DNA of 35,450 nt, from the NCBI GenBank assembly GCA_021464525.1, contig JADRCO010000378.1, positions 1-35,450 of the forward strand, written 5' to 3'. The notes beneath the pieces were generated by a model. The model did not search any database, was not told where the DNA came from, and was given only the letters and a program-made list of their open reading frames with translations. The DNA comes from Rhizophagus sp. LPA8_4_AMF (taxonomy: Eukaryota > Glomeromycota > Glomeromycetes > Glomerales > Glomeraceae). Positions 8,777 to 19,892 of this stretch are shown here, piece after piece. The stretch's first letter is position 1. Each line of letters begins with the position of its first letter. A program made the position numbers and the translations under genes.

Positions 8777-11700
8777 ATGGCTTCAACTACATCCATTATT
8801 TCTGGACATAGCCTCTCCCATCACTATGTCAGGAAAAGTAATAGTAGCTTACACGATATAGGTTCTCAAAATACGCCAAAGTCATCAAGGTCCTCCACGC
8901 GGAAGGAATGTAAACCGCGTATGATTATCAATAAAATGATTTTGAACAACTTTAAGTCATATTTTGGTGAGCAGGAAATAGGACCGTTCCACAAGGCATG
9001 ATATTTTTTCTTAACAAAAAGTTCTTCTGCGCCATTTTATTCTTTCTCTGATATATATATATAATATTTAATAGTCATTTTCCGCTATTGTCGGACCAAA
9101 TGGTTCAGGAAAATCAAATGTTATTGATGCTCTTTTATTTGTATTTGGATATCGAGCAAACAAAATGAGACAAGCAAGACTATCAGAACTTATTCATTCA
9201 TCACAGGGGTGTGAAAATTTGGATTCTTGCACTGTTGAAATACATTTTGAAGAAATTATTGATTTGGTATAAAGATGAATAGTTTTATTTCGTGAAAACT
9301 TTAAATTACTTTGAGTAAATGGATGTGATAATTTTATAGCCTAGCTCGGACGATTTTGAGGTTGTACCTCATTCCCAGTTGGTTATTTCGCGTCAAGCAT
9401 ATCGTAATAACACAAACAAGTATTTCATTAACGGTCAACAAAGCAATTATACCGAAGTGACAAATCTTTTGAAAGGGAGAGGGGTTGATTTAGATCATAA
9501 ACGGTTTCTGATCTTGCAGGTATATTTTCCAAAAATAGTCATGAAAAAGTATTATTATGTAACATATTTAACAATATTATGATTAGGGAGAAGTTGAATC
9601 AATTTCACTGATGAAGCCCAAAGCACCAAATGAACACGAAGACGGACTTTTAGAATATCTTGAGGATATAATAGGAACATCTAAATATAAAGTTCCTATT
9701 GAAGAAGCAAGCGAAAAACTTGAAAGCTTAAATGAAGAACGATCAGAAAAATTAAATCGCACTAAAATAGTGGAAAAAGAGAAACAAAGCCTGGAGGTAA
9801 AATATTAATAAATCACGTCTGTATTTGTGTAAACAGTAGTCATTTATTTGTAATCCTTCAAATTTCAATGAAATAAAGGCCAAGAAGAAAGAAGCGGAAG
9901 ATTATATGCGTGACGAAAACTCTTTAGCTTTGAAGAAATCAATTATTTGTCAAAAACGCTTATTAGAGTGTAAGAATGTTATTGATATATCTACCAGGGA
10001 AGTTGTAAGTTATGAGATTAATTAACTTATCAGATAAACTTTCAAACCATTAAACTTCATACTATTTACTATTAACTAGAATCAATTGAGAGCTGAACTA
10101 AGAGAAGAGGAAGAGAAGCATGCCCAGATAAAACAAGATAATAAAGATCTTGAAGATAAATATGGAGAATCTGTTGAGGCTTATCAGGTTGGGCAGTTGT
10201 GATAATCTAAGTTTATAATAATTAATTACAGCTAATATATTTTTACTTAACAAGGAACTCGAAAAAGAAACAAACGAAATTCTGAAAGAATTGGCAAGTT
10301 ACGAGAAAGAGGATATTAACTTGGGAGAAAGGAAGAAACATGCAATTTCTAAACGGAAGAAAGTGATGAAGGCAATTTCTACAGTAAGTTTAATATTATT
10401 TGGCATATGGGAATATAATTTAGACATTAATTATCTCTTTTTATTATAGGATAGCCATAACCTTTCGGAGGCAAAAACTGCGATAAAATTTAATGAACAG
10501 GATTTGATAGACCAAATGGAAGAAATGACGCACTTGGAAGGAACTCTAGGAGCCCAAGAAATTGAACTTGAAGCAATCCGAGAAAGTTTAAAAGGTACGC
10601 GGATTGATTGAATTGTTACAATAAATTAAAAGAATATAATATGGATAAACCCTTTTTATTTTATATTTGGTACATTATTGAAGGCAAGACGGGAGTTTAT
10701 TCAAACCAAATTGAAGAGAAACAGAGAGAACTTTCACCTTGGTCAGAGAAAATCAATGCAAAACAATCTGCTATTGATGTTTCTCAATCGGAGTATAATT
10801 TTTTAAAAGAGAAGATTGACTCGACAAGAAAAGATCTTGAACAAGCAGAAGAAACGATTGCTTCGCTTCAAGAAACGCATCGAACGAAGGTATTATCAAA
10901 AGTGATTTACTTTTCCAACAATTATTTATAATTATAAATGATATATTCTTTAGGAACAAGAAATCTTATCCAGCAAAAATCGAATTAATACAACAAAGCG
11001 AGAAATTCAACAAATTGATGCTAAGTTAAAGGTTAGAACTAATTATTTAATGTTAAATTAGTATTTTTAAGATATTTATAAATATCGAATTATCATAGAA
11101 TTACCTTCGACAACAAGAAAATCTTAGGTCTAATCTTGCAGATGCTCGACAGAGAGAGGACGAAGCGAAAGGACTTCTGCAGTCTTTCCAATCTAGAGAT
11201 AAAATTCTTAACAGTTTGATGAAACTTAAAAATAGTGGCCGCATAAATGGATTCCATGTAAGATTCATCGAAGTATTACAAATAAAGTTGATATAATTAT
11301 AATTAAATTTAATTTTGTTAATTAGGACCGCTTAGGTAGCCTTGGCGTCATAGATGATAAATACGATGTCGCGATTTCAACTGCATGTCCTGCATTGAAC
11401 GATATTGTAGTTGATACCGTTGAAGTGGGACAGACTTGTATAGATTATCTTAGAAGATATACTTTAGGTCGCGCAAAATTCATTCTTCTGGATAAGCTAC
11501 CTGTCATGAATATGAATCCGATACCAACACCAGAAAATGTTCCCCGTCTTTTTGATCTTGTTAGGCCGAAAGAAGATAGATTTGCGCCGGCATTTTATAG
11601 TATGTTACAAAATACCTTAGTGGCCGAAAATCTACAACAAGCAAATAGGATCGCATTTGGTAAAACTCGATGGCGTGTGGTAACTTTAAATGGCCAATTG

Positions 11701-14024
11701 ATTGACAAATCTGGTACTATGAGTGGCGGGGGCGCCAAAGTGATTAAGGGTGCTATGAATTCAAAGTTTTCTTCCGACGTGACACCTGAAATAGTAGAAA
11801 AGTTGGAACAAGAACGTAATCATTTAGAAGAACAATGGAAAAAATTTAATGAAGAATTTAGGTCTCTAGAATCTCAACTTCAAGAAAAAAAGAATGAACT
11901 TCCCAGTTTGGAACTTGAGCTATCGAAATTGGAGATGGATTCTAATACTTGTGTGAAGCGTATTTCCGATACCGAGAAAAGAATATCTGATTTACGGTAT
12001 GTTTTCAAGATTGATTTTAATTAATTATTGATATAAATAATTAATGTTTCTTTCCTTTAAGGCAACAAAATAAGCCGAATGTAGAAGATGTCAGGCGTAT
12101 GGAACAACTTCGAACGCAAATAGACTCACTAACGCAAGAACTGGAGAGATTGAAGAGACAATCTTCTAAAATAGAAGAGGAGATTAAGAGTTTGCAAGAT
12201 AAAATTTTAGAAGTTGGAGGAGATAAGCTTCGAGCTCAAAAGTCTAAAGTAGATCAAATTAAGGAGCAAATAGTTATAACAAATGAACGGATTACAAAAT
12301 CACAAGTTGCGAAATCGAAAGCGGAAAAAGATATAACTAAGTTCGAAAATTCACTTTCAAAAAATGAAAAAGAACTAGAAGAATTGGATAATGAGATTAA
12401 GAAACTTACAGAAGAAATTCAACAAAATGCCGAAGCTGCTCATTCTATTCGTGCTAGAGCCAATGAAACTAAATCGGTATTTATTTAGATTAACAAGTTC
12501 TTATATGATTGATACTTATATATTTCCTCTATTTAGATATTAGAAGATAAAAAAAGTGAATTGGATGAAATCAAGGAAAAGCTTGATGAAAAGACCGAGA
12601 TAATTAATAAGATTAGAGCTTTTGAGGTATGTATCTCGTTTACTGTCTAGTTCTTCTCAATAAGAAAACAAAAAAAAGATATTTATAATAATTACATTAT
12701 TCATTTAGCTAGAAATCAAAAACAAGCTGGAAGATAGCGAACGTAGTTTGTTAGAACATAAAAATATAGAGGAAAAATGGAAGAATGCTCTTCGTGATCT
12801 TTCGCTTCATAAGATTTCGTAAGGCTCGTCGATATAGTTAAATGATTTATTTTATCATTTTAATCAACATTTATCAATAGGGACGATGAAGAACAAGATG
12901 AATTCCAACTTTATACTGATGATGAACTCAATGCAATGAGTGAAAAAACTATACTAGGAGAGATTAACGTCCTTGAAGGTATTTATTATATGTGCTTATA
13001 CGTATTTTTTTTGTTTCTATGAATTTAATAGTGAATAGGTTGATTATAATCTATTTCAATCAATTTTTTTAAAAAAAAACTAGAGAGAATAAAAAATGCC
13101 AACCCAAATCTGTCCGTTTTGAACGAGTATCGTAAGCGTGAAAAAGAGTACATGTTACGCGCAAAGGATCTTGAAGAAATTACGACTAAATGCGATGAAT
13201 GTAAAAAGAGATACGACCGCTTAAGAAAACAAAGATTAGAAGAATTCATGCAAGGATTCACTATAATTTCACAAAAGCTCAAAGAAATGTACCAGGTATT
13301 TATCTGCTATTACATTATGTATTAATTAAGTCGATTAGAAAGTTCCAATTTGCCTAGTTAGGATATAACTGCTTTATTCATGAAGTAAAACAATACTATT
13401 TTCATTGCGTAGATCTAATAATATTTTTTATTTAAATATTTTATGTTGCTATAGATGATTACGCTTGGAGGGAATGCTGAGCTCGAATGTTGTGACAGTT
13501 TAGATCCTTTTTCCGAAGGTATTATTTTTAGTGTCATGCCTCCAAAGAAAAGCTGGAAAAATATCTCTAATTTGTCTGGCGGAGAAAAGGTACTTCTTAC
13601 ATTATGTGTCAATGGTTATTAAATGTGATTTAACCATATTATCAATATCAATATAGACGCTTAGTTCTTTAGCTTTGGTATTTGCTCTACATCATTATAA
13701 GCCTACACCCTTATATGTTATGGACGAGATTGATGCAGCTTTGGATTTTCGTAATGTATCAATCGTCGCCAATTATATCAAAGAACGCACCAAAAATGCA
13801 CAATTTATTGTTATTAGTTTGCGTAATAACATGTTTGAATTAGCGGACCGTTTGATAGGGATTTATAAAACTTATGATAAGGTAAGATTATTTTATACGC
13901 GTCAAATAATAATTTTTAATGAATATTTATTCATTTAAATATTTTATATAAAATGTCACTTTAGACAAAATCTATTACTATTAATCCACATGAAATTGAA
14001 GCGCAATCGGTTTTAGAAAGTTAA
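8777..14024 (+). CDS. SMC4: condensin subunit SMC4 (structural maintenance of chromosomes ATPase)
   Basis: SMC4 pairs with SMC2 in condensin and compacts mitotic chromosomes. Twenty exons join in frame to 1255 aa (human about 1288): 8777-8995, 9075-9266, 9340-9519, 9587-9796, 9879-10004, 10080-10187, 10255-10383, 10450-10594, 10684-10889, 10954-11031, 11099-11257, 11326-11996, 12062-12476, 12537-12626, 12709-12818, 12881-12978, 13084-13295, 13455-13589, 13657-13881, 13965-14024. Landmarks: NNFKSYFGEQEIGPFHK, Walker A GPNGSGKS (residues 80-87), LILQGEVESISLMKPK, a long coiled coil, the hinge from about residue 580 (GFHDRLGSLGVIDDKYDVAI) to SGTMSGGGAKV, the returning coiled coil with VGGDKLRAQKSKVD, signature LSGGEK (1156-1161), Walker B LYVMDEID with D1184-E1185, and ISLRNNMFELADRLIGIYKT. 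EHEDGLLEYLEDIIG separates SMC4 from SMC1-3. Intron 1 is GC-AG, the others GT-AG. The N-terminal tail is short and Ser-rich. No break is seen. Confidence 0.96.
8996..9074 (+). other. GC-AG intron 1 of SMC4
   Basis: The exon ends CACAAG and the intron begins GCATGA and ends TTTAATAG. Joining 8995 to 9075 rebuilds the conserved PFHKSFSAIVGPNG. The nearest GT (8967) would delete GEQEIGPFHK, which SMC4 proteins keep, so GC-AG splicing is the better reading. The 79-bp length matches the other introns of the gene. Confidence 0.75.
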
Positions 14025-14608
14025 CATCCATCTTTATATTCCTTATATTTTGCTTATTGGAACGAAATGTTACTATAAACAATATAGATTACTATAATTT
14101 GTTAATGTTTAATATAGCAAATGTGATGAAAAGTATTGTACAATCACTAAAAACTGTTTAAAATATAACTTTTGCAATAGTTTTCAAATTTAACGAGAAT
14201 TAAACAGAAGTATTTAAGAGTTAACCAAATAAGTCTTGGGAAACAAGTAACGAAACATTATTCTTAATTAATCGCGTATTGTATTGGTAGTACTGTTACA
14301 GCGTGAAATTCATTCGCGCACCGCACATGCATGTAGCAAAATAAAGATATAGTACGTTAGGGTTACAAATAATACAGGATTTGCACAAATGCGCAGCTTT
14401 GTTGATAAAAAAAAAATTCCGCGCATTTTACGAAGGATCTACGGTATGCAAGATAATAATTGTTGTTGATCTTGTACTACGAGATAACGAATTAGTGGAA
14501 TTTTTTTTTCGGAAAAAGATTTCAGACTTCTTTCTACCTTGGGTGTTTTTTTTGATTAAAATATTTATTTATTTGTTTAGTTACACTTTTTGTTTATTAT
14601 CAACAGAA
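14025..14608 (+). promoter_or_regulatory. SMC4-BUD20 intergenic region with likely BUD20 promoter and 5' UTR intron
   Basis: This holds the SMC4 3' end and the BUD20 promoter. A telobox-like TTAGGGTTAC lies at 14357-14366; such sites precede ribosome-biogenesis genes in several fungi. A GTATGC at 14444 and a good acceptor TTATTATCAACAG ending at 14606, two bases before the BUD20 ATG, suggest an intron of about 163 bp in the leader. The open frame at 14381-14689 that crosses this region and runs into BUD20 intron 1 is not a gene. Confidence 0.4.
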
Positions 14609-15381
14609 ATGGGAAAAGTTGGAAGGTCAAAGACTCATAAGGGTTTGTTTAAAAGATCTAAAAGATCTATTAAATCTGGTTTTTTTTAATTGTAAATGAA
14701 CATTCTTATTTTCTTCCGGCAGTCATTTATTTTGTTTATTATCTTGTCTATCAAATTTTATAATCCTATCAATTTTATAATCCTATCAATTTTATAATCC
14801 TATCAATTTTATAATCTATCTGAATTTTTCAATTTTATTTACAAATAAATAATTTATTTCAGGTAATAGAGACAAATATAGAAAATATCGAACAAGAAAC
14901 TATGCCAAAGATCTTGATCAAGTTCATGAAGATATAAAAAAAGTTACAGAAAATGGAGGAGATGAAACAATTTTGAAAATACAAGAATGGAACGAAGATT
15001 TGCCGGGATTAGGACAATATTATTGTATACCTTGCGCGTAAATATATATATATATTTTTGCCTTTATCGATATGTTGTAATAAGTATCTATTCATGTTTT
15101 TCATTTTGGAGTGTAACTTTTAAATATTTATATAGTCGATATTTTATTAATTCTGAAGCTCTTAATAAACATCAACGTGGCAAGAATCATAAAAAACGGT
15201 AAGATTTAAAAAATCTAAATCTCTACTGATACGATTCGATTTTTAAAAATATCGTCATAATTTTTTGAATTCATACAGAGTTAAACTACTTAAGGAAGCT
15301 CCTTACACACAGGCAGAAGCGGAGGCAGCAGTTGGATATTCAACAGAACATTCAAGAGGAAATGCTATCATAAATAATTAA
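14609..15381 (+). CDS. BUD20: BUD20/ZNF593-type C2H2 zinc-finger 60S export factor
   Basis: In yeast Bud20 joins pre-60S ribosomal particles in the nucleus and aids their export; ZNF593 is the animal relative. Four exons (14609-14642, 14863-15037, 15136-15198, 15279-15381) give 124 aa, the normal size. The N-terminus is basic (MGKVGRSKTHKGNRDKYRK). DLDQVHEDIKK and DLPGLGQYYC are family motifs. The single zinc finger (about residues 66-88) is C-x2-C-x12-H-x5-H, running from YYCIPCARYF to GKNHKKR, the dsRNA/U1-type spacing of this family. It ends with KLLKEAPYTQAEAEAAVG, matching the conserved PYTQE..AA block. Intron 1 uses an unusual GTTTGT donor and contains a minisatellite; the other introns are canonical. 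It lies 584 bp downstream of SMC4 on the same strand with its own promoter region. Confidence 0.92.
14748..14816 (+). repeat. 17-bp minisatellite in BUD20 intron 1
   Basis: Four near-perfect head-to-tail copies of CTATCAATTTTATAATC; the first has one extra A. It lies wholly inside the intron, so length changes would not touch the protein. Confidence 0.9.
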
Positions 15382-15830
15382 CCAAATATATTCATTGAAA
15401 AAAAAATTGGGCTTTATTACATTTCCTGAATGTCACACATCAGTGGGAGAGTCCAATATTAGTTAGAATAAAACGTGCGTCAAATTTATATAATATAAAC
15501 AATAAACCAAATTAGAAGAAAGGACTCGCATGTGGTAGTGATGTGGAGTAAATAATTTTTACTCGTTTTAAAAAAAAAACTCCTTTATTTGGATTTATTT
15601 AAGCATGCATGTTGATAATTTTTTTGTGATACCGTATACTTTGCATTATCTGAAATTCTCAAATAAATTAATTCAAGTTTTGAAGTAGAATAGCATGTAG
15701 ATCAAAAAGATTACGGAGAAAATAGTGATAATATGCTTCGTAATCGTATCACAACATTTAAAAGTTTTTTTTTTAGTTCCGAACTTTGTTGTACTAAACT
15801 AAACTGACATTAGAGGAAGTTGTTTCTTAA
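15382..15830. other. BUD20 3' flank, no gene seen
   Basis: An AATAAA at 15467-15472 could be the BUD20 poly(A) signal, 86 bp after the stop. Otherwise there is AT-rich DNA without an open frame or repeat that I recognise. Confidence 0.4.
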
Positions 15831-16121
15831 ATGATGTGCTCAGGAAAAACTATACAATTCGGTATTACTTGCGTAATTGGCGGTTTCGCTAAACTTGTAC
15901 CCATGGGTTATAATAAGGAAATTTTTAAGTTTGATTTAAAAAAAAATAATGGACAGGTTGAAAAAATTTTCTTTTTAATTGACATTCGTTTTTTTTTGTG
16001 AATGGTTGTGTATCAAATGAAGGATCCACCACTAACTAAAATTATCAGCTCAAATGTAGATCAATATGATATGTGGGAAATTTCAAGTAAGGAAGGAAAG
16101 AATGATCTACTTAGAACCTGA
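15831..16121 (+). CDS. possible two-exon small protein, unrecognised
   Basis: An ATG-started frame MMCSGKTIQFGITCVIGGFA... runs unbroken to a TGA at 15999. If a GTTGAA..AAG intron at 15957-16022 (66 bp) is removed, the frame continues as DPPLTKIISSNVDQYDMWEI and stops at 16121, for 74 aa. I recognise no family. The residue mix is varied and not low-complexity, unlike the AT noise around it, which is the only reason to list it. It could equally be a gene relic or chance. The intron donor is not a strong one. Confidence 0.2.
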
Positions 16122-17068
16122 TAAATGCACCCCGGGACTGTGTACAAAAAATGATAATGAACCAATGAAGCTTGTAAAATTACATTATCTGACGATATAT
16201 CAGATGTTAAGATTTTGATTTTTTTGATTTTTTTTTTTTTAAAAAAAACATAATAGGATGATACTTCTTTAAATAGATCAATTAGTCTTAGCATTCATTC
16301 ATTAAAAAAATAGGTTTAAAAATATCTGTCAATATTAAAAAAAAAAATTCTATTTTCATATTTTTTTTTTTTCATTTTAAAAAAAAAATTTTTAATTTTG
16401 AAACCTTTTTCCAGCTATTATAATTCCCGATTAGTATAGGATATACCGATGATATCGTTAATATACGGAGGTACGCGTTATAGATTTCGCCGTTCACATG
16501 CAACAGATACCGATTTTAATGAATATTCATAGGATTGACAGGATTTGAAACCTGTATTTCATGATAAAACCTTTTTATTTATTCATTAGGGAATGATTGT
16601 AATACGAAAAATATGCGGGGCGTACTGCAACAAAAAATCCAAGATTACACAAAAAATTAAAAGAGTACCGAAATTGTACTACTTGTACTGAAAGTAAAAA
16701 TTAATAAAACCTTAAGGATAAAAATAAGGATAAAATAAAGCCACAAGGATAAAATCAGTAAGAGTCTAGATTTTTCTTTTAATCAAGAATTTTGCTATTT
16801 ACGAAGTTGACTTTTCAAGCAAACAATTTGATAAATATATATAATGTTCTTTTATTTGAAAAATAGCCCACCATTTTATATATATTTTTTAAATATTAAT
16901 ACAGTATTAATACTTTACTTTTATGATAAAACAGATAAAATCATATAGTATATAAACCTAAAATATAATGGGCTATAATACTTTGAAATTTGAATAAAAT
17001 ACAAATTTTAGAGAATTTGATCTTCCAATATTGCATAAGTTTTTATTTTTAGTAAATTATATTATAAT
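16122..17068. other. gene-free spacer with homopolymer runs
   Basis: It contains several A/T homopolymer blocks (16215-16240, 16336-16388) and a less AT-rich island at 16410-16610 without coding potential. No RNA gene could be folded convincingly there. The last 8 bases before the hAT element (17069-17076) form its left target duplication. Confidence 0.4.
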
Positions 17069-17076
17069 GGCTAAAT

Positions 17077-18062
17077 TAGGGATGTGCTTTGATAAAGCAT
17101 ATTTAAATTGAGTTTAAGCACAAGCTTTTTTCAATAAGCTTTAATATGCTTTTAAACATGCTTTGAGCTTGCTTAACACTTTTGTTAATATGAGCTTAAA
17201 AAAGCACATATATAGCGCGTTTGACCAAAATAGCTCATCATAATTTTCTAATATATCCAAATAGATAAAAAAGAAATTCCAGAATATGATACTGATATGT
17301 CTTTTCTTATTACTGACGATAATACAAATCTTACAGAAATAAATTCAATAAATAATAATTACAATGTTACATTATAAATGATAATACACTTGATAACACA
17401 AATGAAACCAATCTGCTGAAAACTATAGATGTGATATTTTAGAAGAATATCTTTTATCTGCTGAAGAAGATTGTGATGTCCTGGAGTTTTGGAGGCTACG
17501 ATCATCTGATGTGCATTACTCTGAACTTGCGTAAATGGCACGGGATTATTTAATTGTGCAAGCAACAAGCATGTCCAGTGAGCAAATTTTTTCAGTCGCC
17601 AAACATACAATTAGTCCAACCCGGAACCAGTTATCAACAGAAAATGTTTGTGCAAGCCTCTGCCTTAAAACTTGGTATAAAGCAGATATTATTAAAAATT
17701 ATTTGAAAAATCAATAAAATTTCTACAAATATGTATTTAAAATATATAATTATTTAATTATTTTAAAATAGCAAGCATTTAAAATAGTGAGAGGTTCAAC
17801 ATAGACATAAAAAATTAAATATAAAATAAAAATAAATCTTAGAATTTAATTTAAGATTTATTATATAATAAAAAGGTAAGCAGACTTATGCTAACCTGCT
17901 TAAGTAAATCTAGTCTAACTATATAATACATCTGTGTTTAACTAATGTAGTAAGCTCAACAGCTCAGAAGCTAATTTTCTCAAAAAAGCTTAACTTGCTC
18001 TAAGCTTAAAGCTGAATTAAGCCAAACTTAAGCTGAATTGGTTTAGCAAATTAACATCCCTA
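17077..18062 (+). mobile_element. internally deleted hAT DNA transposon, 986 bp, with 8-bp target duplication
   Basis: The left end begins TAGGGATGT and the right end finishes ACATCCCTA, the short inverted termini of many hAT elements. The octamer GGCTAAAT flanks it exactly on both sides (17069-17076 and 18063-18070), the 8-bp duplication expected for hAT. Subterminal DNA on both sides is full of AAGCTTAA/TTAAGC motifs in both orientations, typical of hAT transposase binding zones. Full-length hAT elements are usually 2.5-5 kb, so most of the transposase gene is missing; only its C-terminus remains. Confidence 0.9.
17430..17717 (+). pseudogene. hAT transposase C-terminal dimerisation domain fragment (hATC)
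   Basis: The frame reads CDILEEYLLSAEEDCDVLEF, then WRLRSSDVHYSELA, a TAA stop (17532-17534), and MARDYLIVQATSMSSEQIFS and VAKHTISPTRNQLSTENV. This matches the hATC pattern W...(Y/F)P.L..MARDYL.(I/V).A(T/S)S..SE..FS, with the final CLKTWYKAD corresponding to the usual CL..W. The N-terminal BED finger and RNase-H-like catalytic core are absent. The single in-frame stop plus the large deletion make it non-functional. It lies inside the 986-bp element and defines its orientation. Confidence 0.88.
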
Positions 18063-18070
18063 GGCTAAAT

Positions 18071-19697
18071 ATTTATTATTTTTAAATAATAAGATTAGTA
18101 GTACTTTTTGTAAAATACTAACTATATATAAGAAGAGTACTTTGATTTATAAAATACATTATTTATATTAAATAATAGTAAATATAACAATAATATTTTG
18201 TTTTTCCAATATTATATATAATATATAATTACTAATTATATAAATTATGTATTATTTTTATTAAAATAAATAGTAATTTAACAATTATAAAAAAATTTTA
18301 AATAATTTTAACTTAAATGAAGCTGGACCAATTAAATAGTATATTTACTTTTTTTCTTTTATTTTTAAAAAATACAATGCCTGTTTGGTGAATTTAATTG
18401 AATAAAATTGGATCAAAAAAATTGGCATATTGTTTATAATTCAGCCAATTAGAAATCTTTACTTATTTTTTTTACTTTGCATATATAGTATATAGTTTTC
18501 TTATTTTTAAATTTATTTTAGCTAAAACTATAAATCTGATCTAATTACTTTTAATTAGTAGCATTCTGTACAAAAGAGATTATTTTACTTTTAGCCGTTA
18601 TCATCAGTATTACCGATTATTATGAAAATTAATGAAATCATTAATAGTTCGTTATTATACCATAAGAATCATCGAGAATCATCGGAAACTTTCAGAACTA
18701 TCCGTTTCACAAGCACAATGAGAGGGTGACATTATTATATACGTAATTTATATTCGTAATTTATATTTGTTATTTATATTTTGTAGTGTACAATACAGTA
18801 AGTAATATTAAAAAACCTTTGTAATTTTTGTTTGTTGCAGTACATTTCATGTGAGGTTTGCTTTGTTTCTGTACGCATTTTTTTGATAAACCGTCGTTAA
18901 TTCTAATCTCATTCTCGTCAAAAGTTCGGGCATGTCATGTATGTAATGTAATCTATATTTCCGAAATATATCACTTTACAACATAACGTTTAATATTTTA
19001 TTTTTTTAAAAAAAAAGTGAGAACCAATCCATCGAATGCAAAAAATAGTTTTTGTGAAAAATCCCCATTTTTTTACATTTTTTTCATGTGATCCGAAGCT
19101 CCTTAAATCTTTATTTATAATTGCATTTTTGAAACACTTTTTTTCCAAAAATAGTTCTTTGTTTTTGGAATGATTTAATTCAAGATAACGATCTGATCAA
19201 AATTGATACAAAAAAAATTCCCGTTTTAGACAATACTTGAAAGCTAATAAATTGGCCGATTAGTTTGTTCAAAAGCTCAAGTTTAAGGAAAGTGCCGAAT
19301 ATGCATAAAAATATCGTAATCGATAGGTCAATAAAAAAAACCCCTTTCATAATAAATTGGGGAGTTGGGACAATGATTATTTATTTAACCTTTTAGTTTC
19401 CGTCATACTTTTATCATCCAATAACGTCATATTTTATGATATTTTCTCCTAAATGAAATCAATGTGTTACTTGTAAGTGAGTCAGTCATTAGAAAAATAA
19501 AAATAACATATGATCATTATTTTAAAATTTCAGTTGCTTGTGTATATTTATTTTGGAAGTTACCTCAACATGCATTTTTTTTCCGCACTAACCATTGTGC
19601 GCGTTAGATTTTTTTTTCTCACCCATCCGTTTTTTTTTTCGAACTATAAAAACCCTTAATGAAATTTTAAAAAAAAAAAAAAAAAAACAAAAAAATT

Positions 19698-19731
<34 letters not shown>

Positions 19732-19892
19732 AAAATCAATTAAATTAATAAAATAAATCACATTTGTAAAAACTATTTTTTTTTGTTAAATAAAATCATT
19801 AAAAAGATATTAGTCTATATTTCGATAATTTTTTTTTTTTCGACGAGATAAAAATTTTTATTTTTTTGTTAAATACATATTAAAAAATAATA
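18071..19892. other. long gene-free stretch before the tetraspanin-like gene
   Basis: There are no open frames or RNA genes. The first 500 bp are almost pure A/T. From about 18600 the base mix is more even, but nothing is recognisable. The last 250 bp carry homopolymer A/T tracts and should hold the promoter of the gene at 19893. Confidence 0.45.
19669..19730. repeat. poly(A)/poly(T) homopolymer tract
   Basis: About 60 bp of A broken by a single C and one run of T. Such tracts often lie in nucleosome-free promoter DNA; this one is about 160 bp upstream of the tetraspanin-like start. It is also a place where assembly length may be wrong. Confidence 0.8.

Noticed and set aside
14381..14689. 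A 102-codon frame covering the BUD20 start
   Set aside because: It contains the first BUD20 residues by chance of frame, but runs through a likely 5' UTR intron and past the exon 1 donor; the spliced BUD20 model rebuilds the known protein.
16410..16610. tRNA-like words (TTAGTATAGGATATACC; minus-strand CAGGTTTCAAATCCTG)
   Set aside because: No complete cloverleaf can be drawn; the acceptor and D arms are missing and the boxes are spaced wrongly. A decayed or mitochondrial tRNA scrap cannot be excluded.
17359..17610. Minus-strand 83-codon frame opposite the hAT domain
   Set aside because: It is the antisense shadow of the hATC coding sequence.
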